Position numbers and translations under genes: made by a program. Of a stretch of 64,000 nucleotides of DNA, positions 27,134 through 34,740 are shown one piece after another. The notes beneath the pieces were generated by a model. It made no database searches. It was not told where the DNA came from and was given only the letters and a program-made list of their open reading frames with translations. Position 1 is the first letter of the stretch. The number at the start of each line of letters is the position of its first letter. Location: the NCBI GenBank assembly GCA_032881465.1, contig CP126168.1, positions 806,001 through 870,000 of the forward strand, written 5' to 3'. The stretch is from Parvibaculaceae bacterium PLY_AMNH_Bact1 (GTDB lineage Bacteria; Pseudomonadota; Alphaproteobacteria; Parvibaculales; Parvibaculaceae).

Positions 27134-27238
27134 TCATCTGGCCCAGTGTTGGCCATGATGACGGCGGAGGCGCTTGAAGATTGCATCAGGCAGGTGCTCA
27201 TCGGCCGACCACCCCGAGGACCAGCTTTCGACCGTCAT
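27134..27238 (-). CDS. Possible small protein downstream of SDR
   Basis: A 34-codon open frame starting MTVESWSSGWSADEHLPDA and ending HHGQHWAR. Its codon use resembles that of the neighbouring genes, with mostly G or C in third positions. The frame continues upstream into the SDR gene in another phase, so it could also be a decayed piece of a longer gene. GGAAA lies a few bases before the GTG-GTG-ATG start region. I recognise no family, and the call is weak. Confidence 0.3.
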   Translation of the reverse strand: MTVESWSSGWSADEHLPDAIFKRLRRHHGQHWAR

Positions 27239-27269
27239 CACCACTTTCCAGATATCGTGAGGCGCGCCC

Positions 27270-28070
27270 TCAGTCGAATCCAGACGATTTCTTGATGTTC
27301 TTCCGAACATAGCCAGGGAACAGCCGCGCCAGCTTGTCCATGCGGCTGAGTGACGGATTGCCAAAATAGTGTATGTCTTCGCCATGGGCAGCGCGCCAGA
27401 CAATCTTGGCAATGTCTTCCGGCGTGTGGGCAATCCCGGTTGCTTTGAAGTTTTCTGTCTGATGTTCCTGGTTCTTCACCATGCCTGTATCGACATAGGA
27501 GGGCAGAACGTCGCTCACGTGGATACCATAGGGTTCAAACTCAATGGAAAACCCTTCCGTCATGGCCCTCACGGCGTGCTTGGAGGCTGAGTATACGGTG
27601 AGCTCTGGGATGCCATACACTGCTGAGGCGGACGCTGTATTGATGATCCGTGCATCGCCATGCTTGGCAGCAGTGGCTTTTAGCGCTTCAAGGCCGGCAG
27701 CAACACCGTTGATGACACCATTCACGTTGACATCAACCGTCTTGCGCTGAAGAGCGGCATCAACCTGGTCAAAATTCCCCATCTTCAGAATGCCGGCATT
27801 ATTGAACAGAACGTCAAGTCGTCCGCCAGAGACGGCAAGAAAGGCCTGTACTGCATCGTTGAACTGATCAGGGTCGGTCACGTCCAGTTCGCCTGTAGTG
27901 ACCATTGTTGCACCATGGACCGCGCGGAGTTCATCGGCCAGCTGTGCTAGTCCCGCCCCATCAATGTCATAGAGGCCGACAAACCAGTCTCTGCGCGCGA
28001 AATGTCGAGCGGTGGCGCGCCCAATACCTGCTGCCGCGCCGGTGATAAAGATGCTGCGGTGTTCGCTCAT
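27270..28070 (-). CDS. Short-chain dehydrogenase/reductase (tandem copy 2)
   Basis: A classical SDR of 266 aa. It has IFITGAAAGIGRATARHFAR (cofactor site), DID at the end of the second strand suggesting NAD, NNAG in LFNNAGILKMGN, catalytic Ser in TASASAVYG and Tyr-Lys in VYSASKHAVRAM. The C-terminal part SLSRMDKLARLFPGYVRKNIKK is basic and may be membrane associated. GGGAGC precedes the ATG. It lies 9 bp downstream of its paralogue at 28080 and the two share the same catalytic-region pattern, indicating duplication. Substrate unknown. Confidence 0.9.
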   Translation of the reverse strand: MSEHRSIFITGAAAGIGRATARHFARRDWFVGLYDIDGAGLAQLADELRAVHGATMVTTGELDVTDPDQFNDAVQAFLAVSGGRLDVLFNNAGILKMGNFDQVDAALQRKTVDVNVNGVINGVAAGLEALKATAAKHGDARIINTASASAVYGIPELTVYSASKHAVRAMTEGFSIEFEPYGIHVSDVLPSYVDTGMVKNQEHQTENFKATGIAHTPEDIAKIVWRAAHGEDIHYFGNPSLSRMDKLARLFPGYVRKNIKKSSGFD

Positions 28071-28079
28071 GATTGCTCC

Positions 28080-28913
28080 CTATTCTGCGGCAGAAGCCGC
28101 CGCTTTCGCTTCTGCAATGACAGCTGCCAATGGTCCTGTAGCCGCAACGCTGTCCCGCGTGCCTTCCGGATCAAGCGCTGAGGCTTTGTCCAGATCGCCG
28201 ATCTCCTTCGGAACGAACCAATGCAGGCGTTCAGGGTTGTCGTGATAGGACGCCCAGACGGCCTTTGCGACTTCGATTGGTGCAACTAGTCGGAACATGC
28301 CTTCAGTGGCTGCATTCTCTCTCGCCTCATCAGGAAGGATCGGTGTGTCGATAAGGCCTGGAAGCGTGTCGGCGACGCGAATACCAAAGCGGCTGAGCTC
28401 GACTGAGAGAGCTTCGGTCAGCCCTTTAACGGCATGCTTCGTCGCGGAATAGACAGCGATGCCGGGCATGCCATAGGTGGCGGAAGACGAAGATGTGGTG
28501 AAACAGAGGGAGTTGGGTGTTGCTTTCAAGAGGTCGACTGCCAGATGAATGCCATTCAGTACGCCAATCAAGTTAACATTGACCACGGCGAGGACATCCT
28601 CAAACGGCATCTCGTCAAAGAACCCGCCTTTGCCGATCCCCGCATTGTTAAAGAGAAGATCAAGTTTTCCACCCGTTGCTTCTGCGAACTCGGCCAGAGC
28701 TTTTTCATAAGAACCACGATCCGTGACATCAAGCGACCGGACAATACAGTTCTCCGCGCCCAGCTCCTTTTCAAGCGCGGTAAGGCCGTCTTTGTTGACG
28801 TCATAACCTCCGACGAACCAGCCGCCTTTTGAGAAAAGCCGCGCAGTCTCTAACCCCATGCCGCTGGCGGCACCTGTAATAAAAATGGATTTTCTGTCTC
28901 CGGCCTGGCCCAT
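28080..28913 (-). CDS. Short-chain dehydrogenase/reductase (tandem copy 1)
   Basis: A 277-residue SDR with SIFITGAASGMGLETARLFSKGG, NNAG in LFNNAGIGKGG, catalytic Ser in FTTSSSSATYG and Tyr-Lys in VYSATKHAVKGLTE. An acidic DVN after the second strand suggests NAD. The C-terminal extension is Ala-rich and differs from its neighbour. The start is the ATG at 28913, preceded by AGGGAG. The frame stays open further upstream, but that part has no SDR features. It lies just upstream of its paralogue and downstream of nadC, with a 79-bp gap to nadC. Confidence 0.9.
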   Translation of the reverse strand: MGQAGDRKSIFITGAASGMGLETARLFSKGGWFVGGYDVNKDGLTALEKELGAENCIVRSLDVTDRGSYEKALAEFAEATGGKLDLLFNNAGIGKGGFFDEMPFEDVLAVVNVNLIGVLNGIHLAVDLLKATPNSLCFTTSSSSATYGMPGIAVYSATKHAVKGLTEALSVELSRFGIRVADTLPGLIDTPILPDEARENAATEGMFRLVAPIEVAKAVWASYHDNPERLHWFVPKEIGDLDKASALDPEGTRDSVAATGPLAAVIAEAKAAASAAE

Positions 28914-28992
28914 GACACACTCCCTGAAAATGTTTTTGTTGCGACATAGTATGCCGCGTTCAGGGAGCAAGTCGAGACAGGTGTGTGAGGGT

Positions 28993-29865
28993 TCAGGTTG
29001 CTGCGGCTTCGTAGTCGAGACCGATATCAAGGCACGGGGCGGAATGGGTGATCCACCCGACGGAAATATAGTCGACACCGGTTGCGGCAACGCTCGCTGC
29101 AGTGTCTAGCGTGATGCCTCCTGACGCTTCGAGTGCAGCTTGACCCTGATTGATGGCAACGGCCTCTCTGAGCACGTCTGGTGGCATATTGTCGAGCAAG
29201 ACCGCTTCGACGCCAATGTCGAGCGCTTCTTTCAACTGATCCAGCGTATCGACCTCAATCTCGATCCGAACCATATGTCCGGCTTTTGCGCGAGCGCCAC
29301 GAATTGCTTCTGCGATGCCGCCTGCCATGGCGATGTGATTGTCCTTGATAAGGATGGCGTCATAGAGCCCGAAGCGGTGATTGACCCCACCACCGGCACG
29401 CACAGCGTATTTTTCAAAAGCCCGAAGCCCTGGTGTCGTTTTTCTGGTGCAACAGATACGTGTATCCGTCCCCGCCACCGCATCAACAAAGTGCCGTGTC
29501 GCCGTTGCAATACCTGAAAGATGGCCCAGAAAGTTGAGCGCCACTCGTTCACCGGTGACGATCGCGCGCGCATTTCCTTCAATGGCGGCAATCACATCGC
29601 CTGGAGATACGACAGAACCATCCGGTGCTTGTACAGAAATTCTGAGGCCGGGATCCATTTCCCGGAACGCCGCCCGCGCAGCGTCAAGGCCCGCAATGCA
29701 TCCATGCTCACGGGCACGAAGCACGACCTGCGACCGCGTATCTGCAGGAACTGTCGATTGGCTCGTAATGTCACCCGCATCGCCTAAGTCTTCAGCGAGC
29801 GCCGCCCGAACCGCGCTATCAACAATGAGGGAGGGCAGGGGCGTGAGGTCCGAAAGAATACTCAC
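28993..29865 (-). CDS. nadC: Nicotinate-nucleotide pyrophosphorylase (quinolinate phosphoribosyltransferase)
   Basis: Converts quinolinate and PRPP to nicotinate mononucleotide in de novo NAD synthesis. Typical segments are ALAEDLGDAGDITSQS, GERVALNFLGHLSGIATAT, CCTRKTTPGLRAFEKYAVRAGGG (binding-site Arg and Lys), LIKDNHIAMAGG and EVDTLDQ. LLDNMPPD is near the C-terminal phosphate-binding part. Length 290 aa is normal. The start is GTG at 29865, overlapping the nadB stop by 4 bp. It ends the nadA-nadB-nadC operon. Confidence 0.97.
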   Translation of the reverse strand: MSILSDLTPLPSLIVDSAVRAALAEDLGDAGDITSQSTVPADTRSQVVLRAREHGCIAGLDAARAAFREMDPGLRISVQAPDGSVVSPGDVIAAIEGNARAIVTGERVALNFLGHLSGIATATRHFVDAVAGTDTRICCTRKTTPGLRAFEKYAVRAGGGVNHRFGLYDAILIKDNHIAMAGGIAEAIRGARAKAGHMVRIEIEVDTLDQLKEALDIGVEAVLLDNMPPDVLREAVAINQGQAALEASGGITLDTAASVAATGVDYISVGWITHSAPCLDIGLDYEAAAT

Positions 29866-31478
29866 TGAACTTGGCCTCGCTTGATTGATGGTTTTGTTTC
29901 TATCGCCACGTCCCGCGCAATCGCATCGGCCTCATCCAGAGTGATAAAGGTGCGATGTGCCCAGGCAGCGTCTGCTTGCGGGTGGTCGATCCGGAAATGA
30001 CCGCCGCGGCTTTCTGTACGAACAAGAGCGGCTGCCGTGATGAGTTTTGCAGCCGTCACCATGTTCACAAGTGCCGGTGAGGAGCCCGCAGCCCGTTCAA
30101 TGCGCACAATCTGCTGAAGCGCTCGCATCAGACCGTCCCCGGTGCGGACAACACCCACATGTTTGGTCATAAGGTCCCGAAGTTCTTGAACAATGGGAAC
30201 AGTGTGTGACCGGCGCGCACGAAGGGCGGGAATGACAGCTGTCGCCGCCGGGCCTGCTTCAACAGATGCCAGAATATCCTCAGCAATACGCGCGCCAAAG
30301 ACGACAGCTTCCAAAAGGGAATTGCTGGCAAGACGGTTGGCACCATGCGCGCCCGTTGAAGCCACTTCACCACAGGCCCAGAGGCCAGGCACGGAAGCAC
30401 GGCCATCTCTGTCCACAGCAATGCCACCCATATGGTAGTGCATAGCAGGCGCAACCGGGATGGGCTCTGCCACCGGATCAATGCCCATACGTTGGCAGTT
30501 CTTGAACACAGTCGGGAAGGCTTCCTCGAAGCGCTGTCCAACCGCTTGGCGGGCATCGAGATAGGCTTTGCCACCCTCAGCAATAACGCGTGCAATTGAC
30601 CGGGCCACCACGTCGCGGGGGCCGAGTTCAGCATCCTTATGCACCGCTTTCATGAAACGGGTACCTGTTTCATCAATGAGCGTTGCGCCAGCACCGCGAA
30701 GCGCTTCTGTCGCGAGCGGCGCAGGGTCTTGGGCACCGGCAATGGCGGTGGGGTGAAATTGAACAAATTCCGGATCGGCGATAGTGGCTCCGGCACGCGC
30801 TGCCATGGCAAAGCCATCTCCACGAGAGCTCAGCGGATTCGTGGTGACCTTATAAAGACCACCTGCGCCGCCACTCGCGAGCACAACAGAGCGAGCCCGT
30901 AAAAGCAGAGGAGAAGGCTCCAGGTCGCCGGTCGGCTGAACAAAGACACCGGCAACCTTTCCTTCTTCCATTGCAAGCTCATAGGCCGAAAAGCCTTCGA
31001 GAATGCGAATGGAAGGTGTCTTGCGGACAGCGGCAATCAGCGCTTCCATGATCGCGTGGCCAGCCCGGTCGCCCTGAACGTGCACGATGCGGCTTCTGCT
31101 GTGCGCGGCTTCCAGACCAACTGTCAGTTTGCCTTCCAGATCTCGATCAAACGGAACACCAAGCGACAGCAAGTCCTGAATGCGCTCACTGGCTTCTGAG
31201 GCAATGAGCTGCGCGACCTCCGGGTCAACAATCCCGGCACCGGCAGCAATTGTGTCCGCCGCATGCTCTTCCGGTGTATCGCCGTCGGAGATGGCAGCCG
31301 CGATGCCGCCTTGAGCCCAGGCAGAGGACGCACCGTCGCCAATGGGGGCTGCAGCAAGCACCGTAACCGGTCGCGGACTGAGTTTGAGTGCGGTGAAAAG
31401 GCCCGCAAGGCCCGCGCCGACAATCAGCACGTCGCCCGCATTGACAATATGTCCACCGGTAAGCGTCGGTGTGCTCAT
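29862..31478 (-). CDS. nadB: L-aspartate oxidase
   Basis: Flavoenzyme that oxidises aspartate to iminoaspartate, the substrate of NadA. The FAD motif is VLIVGAGLAGLFTALKL (residues about 18-34). SSAWAQGGIAAAI and the active-site block ARSVVLASGGAGGLYKVTTNP follow. The C-terminal part has CGEVASTGAHGANRLASNSLLEAVVFG. Length 538 aa is typical. GGGAG precedes the ATG by about nine bases. It lies 26 bp after nadA and overlaps nadC. Confidence 0.97.
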   Translation of the reverse strand: MSTPTLTGGHIVNAGDVLIVGAGLAGLFTALKLSPRPVTVLAAAPIGDGASSAWAQGGIAAAISDGDTPEEHAADTIAAGAGIVDPEVAQLIASEASERIQDLLSLGVPFDRDLEGKLTVGLEAAHSRSRIVHVQGDRAGHAIMEALIAAVRKTPSIRILEGFSAYELAMEEGKVAGVFVQPTGDLEPSPLLLRARSVVLASGGAGGLYKVTTNPLSSRGDGFAMAARAGATIADPEFVQFHPTAIAGAQDPAPLATEALRGAGATLIDETGTRFMKAVHKDAELGPRDVVARSIARVIAEGGKAYLDARQAVGQRFEEAFPTVFKNCQRMGIDPVAEPIPVAPAMHYHMGGIAVDRDGRASVPGLWACGEVASTGAHGANRLASNSLLEAVVFGARIAEDILASVEAGPAATAVIPALRARRSHTVPIVQELRDLMTKHVGVVRTGDGLMRALQQIVRIERAAGSSPALVNMVTAAKLITAAALVRTESRGGHFRIDHPQADAAWAHRTFITLDEADAIARDVAIETKPSIKRGQVQ

Positions 31479-31504
31479 GGGCCCAGCTCCCTTACTGTGT
31501 CAGC

Positions 31505-32581
31505 TTAGAGTGGCAGATTGATCATGCGCTCAACAGCCGCGCGTGCGCGTGGTGCGATGGCTGGATCTACGACGACCTCATCTTTCATGTAGAGGAGACT
31601 TTCGAGGATCTTCGGCAGGGTGATGCGCTTCATGTGCGGGCAAAGGTTGCAGGGACGAATGAAATCCGTGCCTGGCACTTCGGCGGCCACATTGTCGCTC
31701 ATGGAGCATTCGGTCACCATCATGACTTGGTCTGGATGGTTGTCCTTCACCCATTTGATCATGCCTGATGTCGAACCAGAGAAATCGGCTTCATCGACAA
31801 CTTCAGGCGGACATTCAGGATGCGCGATAATAGAGAGGCCTGGATGTGCTTCGCGATACTCTCGAAGTTCTTGCGGTGTGAAGCGTTCGTGCACTTCGCA
31901 ATGCCCGGCATAGGTGATGATCTTCACATTGGTCTGACGCGCAATGTTCTGCGCGAGATATTCATCCGGTAGGCAGAGCACTTCTGGCACACCAAGACTT
32001 TCCACCACCTGCACCGCATTAGACGACGTGCAGCAAATGTCGGTCTCGGCTTTAACCTCTGCAGACGTGTTCACATAAGTAACAACGGGGACACCTGGAT
32101 ATTGTTCCCGCAGGCGGCGAATATCAGCGCCGGTAATGGATTCCGCGAGCGAACACCCGGCCTTTTCATCGGGAATAAGAACCGTCTTTTCCGGGCTCAA
32201 CAGCTTTGCTGTCTCCGCCATAAAGTGCACGCCGCACTGGATGATGACATCGGCGTCCGCCGTCGCGGCTTCCCGCGCGAGCTGCAGACTGTCGCCCACA
32301 ATGTCACCGACACAGTGGAAGATTTCCGGCGTCATATAGTTATGAGCCAGGATGACGGCGTTACGCTCTTTCTTCAGATCATTAATCGCCTTCACATAAG
32401 GCGCAAAGAAGGGCCACTCCACTGAGGGGATAACGTTTTTGACGCGCTCATAGATCGGCGCCATCTCTTTCGCGAGGCCGGGCGTGTATTCAAGCTCTGG
32501 CATCTCAAGCGGTTTGAACTTTGGGGGAACCATGGCTGCAGTCTTGGTCGCAGCATCCTGAATATGAAGATCGGCGGTCAT
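31505..32581 (-). CDS. nadA: Quinolinate synthase
   Basis: Condenses iminoaspartate with dihydroxyacetone phosphate to quinolinate using a 4Fe-4S cluster. The three cluster Cys are visible in [25 protein letters not shown] and [27 protein letters not shown] and [10 protein letters not shown] are also characteristic. Length 358 aa. I chose the ATG at 32581 because GGGAGG precedes it by five bases; the frame extends 11 codons further upstream into the operator. It begins the nadABC operon. Two palindromic operators and a repeat element separate it from the regulator gene nadQ. Confidence 0.97.
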   Translation of the reverse strand: MTADLHIQDAATKTAAMVPPKFKPLEMPELEYTPGLAKEMAPIYERVKNVIPSVEWPFFAPYVKAINDLKKERNAVILAHNYMTPEIFHCVGDIVGDSLQLAREAATADADVIIQCGVHFMAETAKLLSPEKTVLIPDEKAGCSLAESITGADIRRLREQYPGVPVVTYVNTSAEVKAETDICCTSSNAVQVVESLGVPEVLCLPDEYLAQNIARQTNVKIITYAGHCEVHERFTPQELREYREAHPGLSIIAHPECPPEVVDEADFSGSTSGMIKWVKDNHPDQVMMVTECSMSDNVAAEVPGTDFIRPCNLCPHMKRITLPKILESLLYMKDEVVVDPAIAPRARAAVERMINLPL

Positions 32582-32607
32582 ACTCGCCTCCCTTGATCGA
32601 CTACATT

Positions 32608-32622
32608 TACTCAAATTGAGTA
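32608..32622. promoter_or_regulatory. NadQ-type operator, proximal
   Basis: A perfect 7-bp inverted repeat TACTCAA-A-TTGAGTA, about 27 bp before the nadA start. Its location between nadA and an NrtR/NadQ-like regulator gene suggests it is the repressor site of nadABC. Confidence 0.75.
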
Positions 32623-32659
32623 TAAGTAGGGGCTAAAAAGACACCGGCAGAACCGGCTG

Positions 32660-32716
32660 AAGCGTTTCCAGATGAAGTTGCAGACTTCATCGCCAAAAGC
32701 CTTGGCGGAAACGCGA
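32660..32716. repeat. Dispersed palindromic repeat, copy 3
   Basis: Arms GCGTTTCC (32662-32669) and GGAAACGC (32707-32714), with an inner palindrome ATGAAGT/ACTTCAT. It lies between the two putative NadQ operators. Confidence 0.8.
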
Positions 32717-32738
32717 CAAACTATCAATGTGACCCTTA

Positions 32739-32753
32739 TACTATAATTGAGTA
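32739..32753. promoter_or_regulatory. NadQ-type operator, distal
   Basis: TACTATA-A-TTGAGTA. The right half equals that of the proximal site; the left half matches it at five of seven positions. The outer ATACT and AGTAT are perfectly inverted. It is centred 131 bp from the proximal site. Confidence 0.6.
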
Positions 32754-32872
32754 TTAGCCCTGTCAAGAGCGTTAAGGCGCTTTAAGAAATCTTCTCAATC
32801 GCAGAAATCAGAGGTTTTTGTGAAGTTTTTGCAGCGAGTTAGAAAATTCTGACTTTAGTTGGTCAGAAACAG

Positions 32873-33901
32873 TCAGGTATTTGCCCGCGTCCGTGAGGGG
32901 GCGAGGCGGAGGCCAGGTGCCGGGCGTTCATTGAAGATCTCACGACGGAAGCGGAAGAGCTCAGCGGGACGTCCGCCCGTGTGCGTGCTCATGCGTCCTG
33001 TCCGTTCTACAAGCCCTGCTTTTTCCACCAGCCGCCTGAAGTTCTGTTTGTGAACATGAAGGCCCAATAGTGCCTCGCTCGTACGCTGCAATTCGTAGAG
33101 CGTGAAGGTGTCTGGCATGAGCTCAAACACGACGGGACGGTATTTGAGTTTTGCGCGCAGACGGCTGATCGCTGTCGCCAAAATGCGTCGATGGTCAAAC
33201 TGCATGGGCACGCCGAGTTGCGGTGTGTTGGCTTCCTCCAGACCTGCTGCGTTGGGGCGGCCGTCTCGCAGGGCTTCGCGCACCAGTCCTGCTTCATAAA
33301 GAAGCTCGTAACGCTCCAGCACGTTCTCCTCATCCCAGGCACCTCCATCAAGGCCGAAAGTGAGGCGGGCCCGGTCCAGCCGCTTGCCGCGGACCAGTTC
33401 ATCACTTTCCGTGCCTTGGCTTTCAGAAGCCCAATCCTGCAGCAGAGGCAGGATGATCTTGTCCAAAATGGGGGGGCGTCCGTCACGCCAGTCCTCCCAG
33501 GGGAAATATTGATACCAGCTGCGCCAGCTCACGCCTGCGCGTTCTTCGCCACCGCGCGTCAGAGCGAGATAGCCGACAGACACAATGTGGTCCCTGCCTT
33601 CTTCCACCTCGAGAGCATGACGGCCTCGGTCGCCAAAAGTGTAGAGCTGTTCGACATAGCCCAGATCAATCTGCGTCTGTTCTTGCACCCAGGCTCGCAG
33701 CCCGATTTCCATTGTCCGGTGGGTGAACGGATCGAAGGGCCCAAAGGGCAGCGCATCCCAGATATCCTGATCGCTGTCCTCGCCATTTTCCTGGGGGCGC
33801 ACCACGACAATCTGAGGCAGCGCGTCTGCGACCTGCACGATCGCCGCATTAAGGTCGATCACAACTGGGTTGAGCGGGTTCTTAGGCGGCGCTGACGCCA
33901 T
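32873..33901 (-). CDS. nadQ: NadQ/NrtR-type NAD biosynthesis regulator
   Basis: A 342-residue regulator with a Nudix-like N-terminal half and a C-terminal winged helix. The C-terminal part matches the NrtR/NadQ DNA-binding domain: FELMPDTFTLYELQRTSEAL, then HVHKQNFRRLVEKAGLVERT and GGRPAELFRFR. The N-terminal half keeps traces of a Nudix fold (QIVVVRPQENG and the LPFGPFDPFTHRTMEIGLR region) but no full Nudix box, so it is probably a ligand sensor and not a hydrolase. It lies directly upstream of nadA, with matching palindromes between, which supports control of nadABC by NAD-related metabolites. GGAGAC precedes the ATG. The HD gene is upstream on the same strand. Confidence 0.88.
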   Translation of the reverse strand: MASAPPKNPLNPVVIDLNAAIVQVADALPQIVVVRPQENGEDSDQDIWDALPFGPFDPFTHRTMEIGLRAWVQEQTQIDLGYVEQLYTFGDRGRHALEVEEGRDHIVSVGYLALTRGGEERAGVSWRSWYQYFPWEDWRDGRPPILDKIILPLLQDWASESQGTESDELVRGKRLDRARLTFGLDGGAWDEENVLERYELLYEAGLVREALRDGRPNAAGLEEANTPQLGVPMQFDHRRILATAISRLRAKLKYRPVVFELMPDTFTLYELQRTSEALLGLHVHKQNFRRLVEKAGLVERTGRMSTHTGGRPAELFRFRREIFNERPAPGLRLAPSRTRANT

Positions 33902-33949
33902 CGTCAGATGTCTCCGGAAATTGGGTTCAGACTAGCAGTCTACGTGATT

Positions 33950-34597
33950 CTAATCACGTTTGGACGATGCTCCGTCCTGTTCGGTCAACTTCAACAGAGT
34001 ACTGAACCGCTTCAGAAAAAGAGCCTGTGCCGCCGTGGGATTGAGTGGTTTCAGTTTGATCGGAGAGTGACCTCGCGGGCGCCCAAAAATCGCCGCGGCT
34101 TCTTCATCAGAAAATCCGGCCAGCTGAGTGGCCTCCAAAAACGCGGAAATCCTGTCGGCGCGCTTGATGAGAGCTTCAACACTCTTGGGCAAGTCGGCTG
34201 GGAGGCCAAAGCGCAGGTGGATGGCACTCTCCAACCGGTGCTCAAAGCTCTTGTAGTCATAGCCGAGCGCTGCCTTGAACGGGCTGATCATGTCGCCGAT
34301 CACATATTCCGGGGCATCATGAAGCAGGGCAGCGAGACGCCATTTGGCGGGCCATCCTGGGCGCAGGCGATGGCAGAGCTCTTCGACAAGCACACTATGC
34401 TCCGCCACGGAAAAGGGTTCATCACCGATCGTTTGACCGTTCCAGCGGGCAACTCTTGCAAGACCATGAGCAATATCTTCGATTTCTACATCGAAAGGCG
34501 AGGGGTCCAGCAGGTCAAGCCGCCGCCCGCTCAGCATGCGTTGCCAGGCGCGGGGTGTTTTCGCTTTCTTGTGAGAATGTTTCTTTGGCGGGGCCAT
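33950..34597 (-). CDS. HD-domain hydrolase, YfbR-like
   Basis: A 215-residue metal-dependent phosphohydrolase of the HD superfamily, related to 5'-nucleotidase YfbR. The metal ligands are visible as FSVAEHSVLV (His), LLHDAPEYVIGDMISPF (HD) and KRADRISAFLEA (Asp). The N terminus is basic. The start is the ATG at 34597, chosen because residues before it (in the same frame back to 34756) look non-coding and overlap the divergent Lon-like gene. In relatives it often neighbours tag or nadQ. The nucleotide it hydrolyses is unknown. Confidence 0.87.
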   Translation of the reverse strand: MAPPKKHSHKKAKTPRAWQRMLSGRRLDLLDPSPFDVEIEDIAHGLARVARWNGQTIGDEPFSVAEHSVLVEELCHRLRPGWPAKWRLAALLHDAPEYVIGDMISPFKAALGYDYKSFEHRLESAIHLRFGLPADLPKSVEALIKRADRISAFLEATQLAGFSDEEAAAIFGRPRGHSPIKLKPLNPTAAQALFLKRFSTLLKLTEQDGASSKRD

Positions 34598-34740
34598 GGA
34601 ACGTCCGGGAGAATATGGGCCGCAGACCCTAATCTTTCGGGGGGGTGCTTGTCGATGGACCTGAGCATTGTTGTTGTCACGCCGAGCGCTTAGAGTCTTC
34701 CGATAGAAGTTCTTGAACAACAAAAACAAAGTCTGCAGCT

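Noticed and set aside
33191-33895. A 234-codon open frame opposite nadQ
   Set aside because: No homology-like motif; the nadQ frame has clear winged-helix features.
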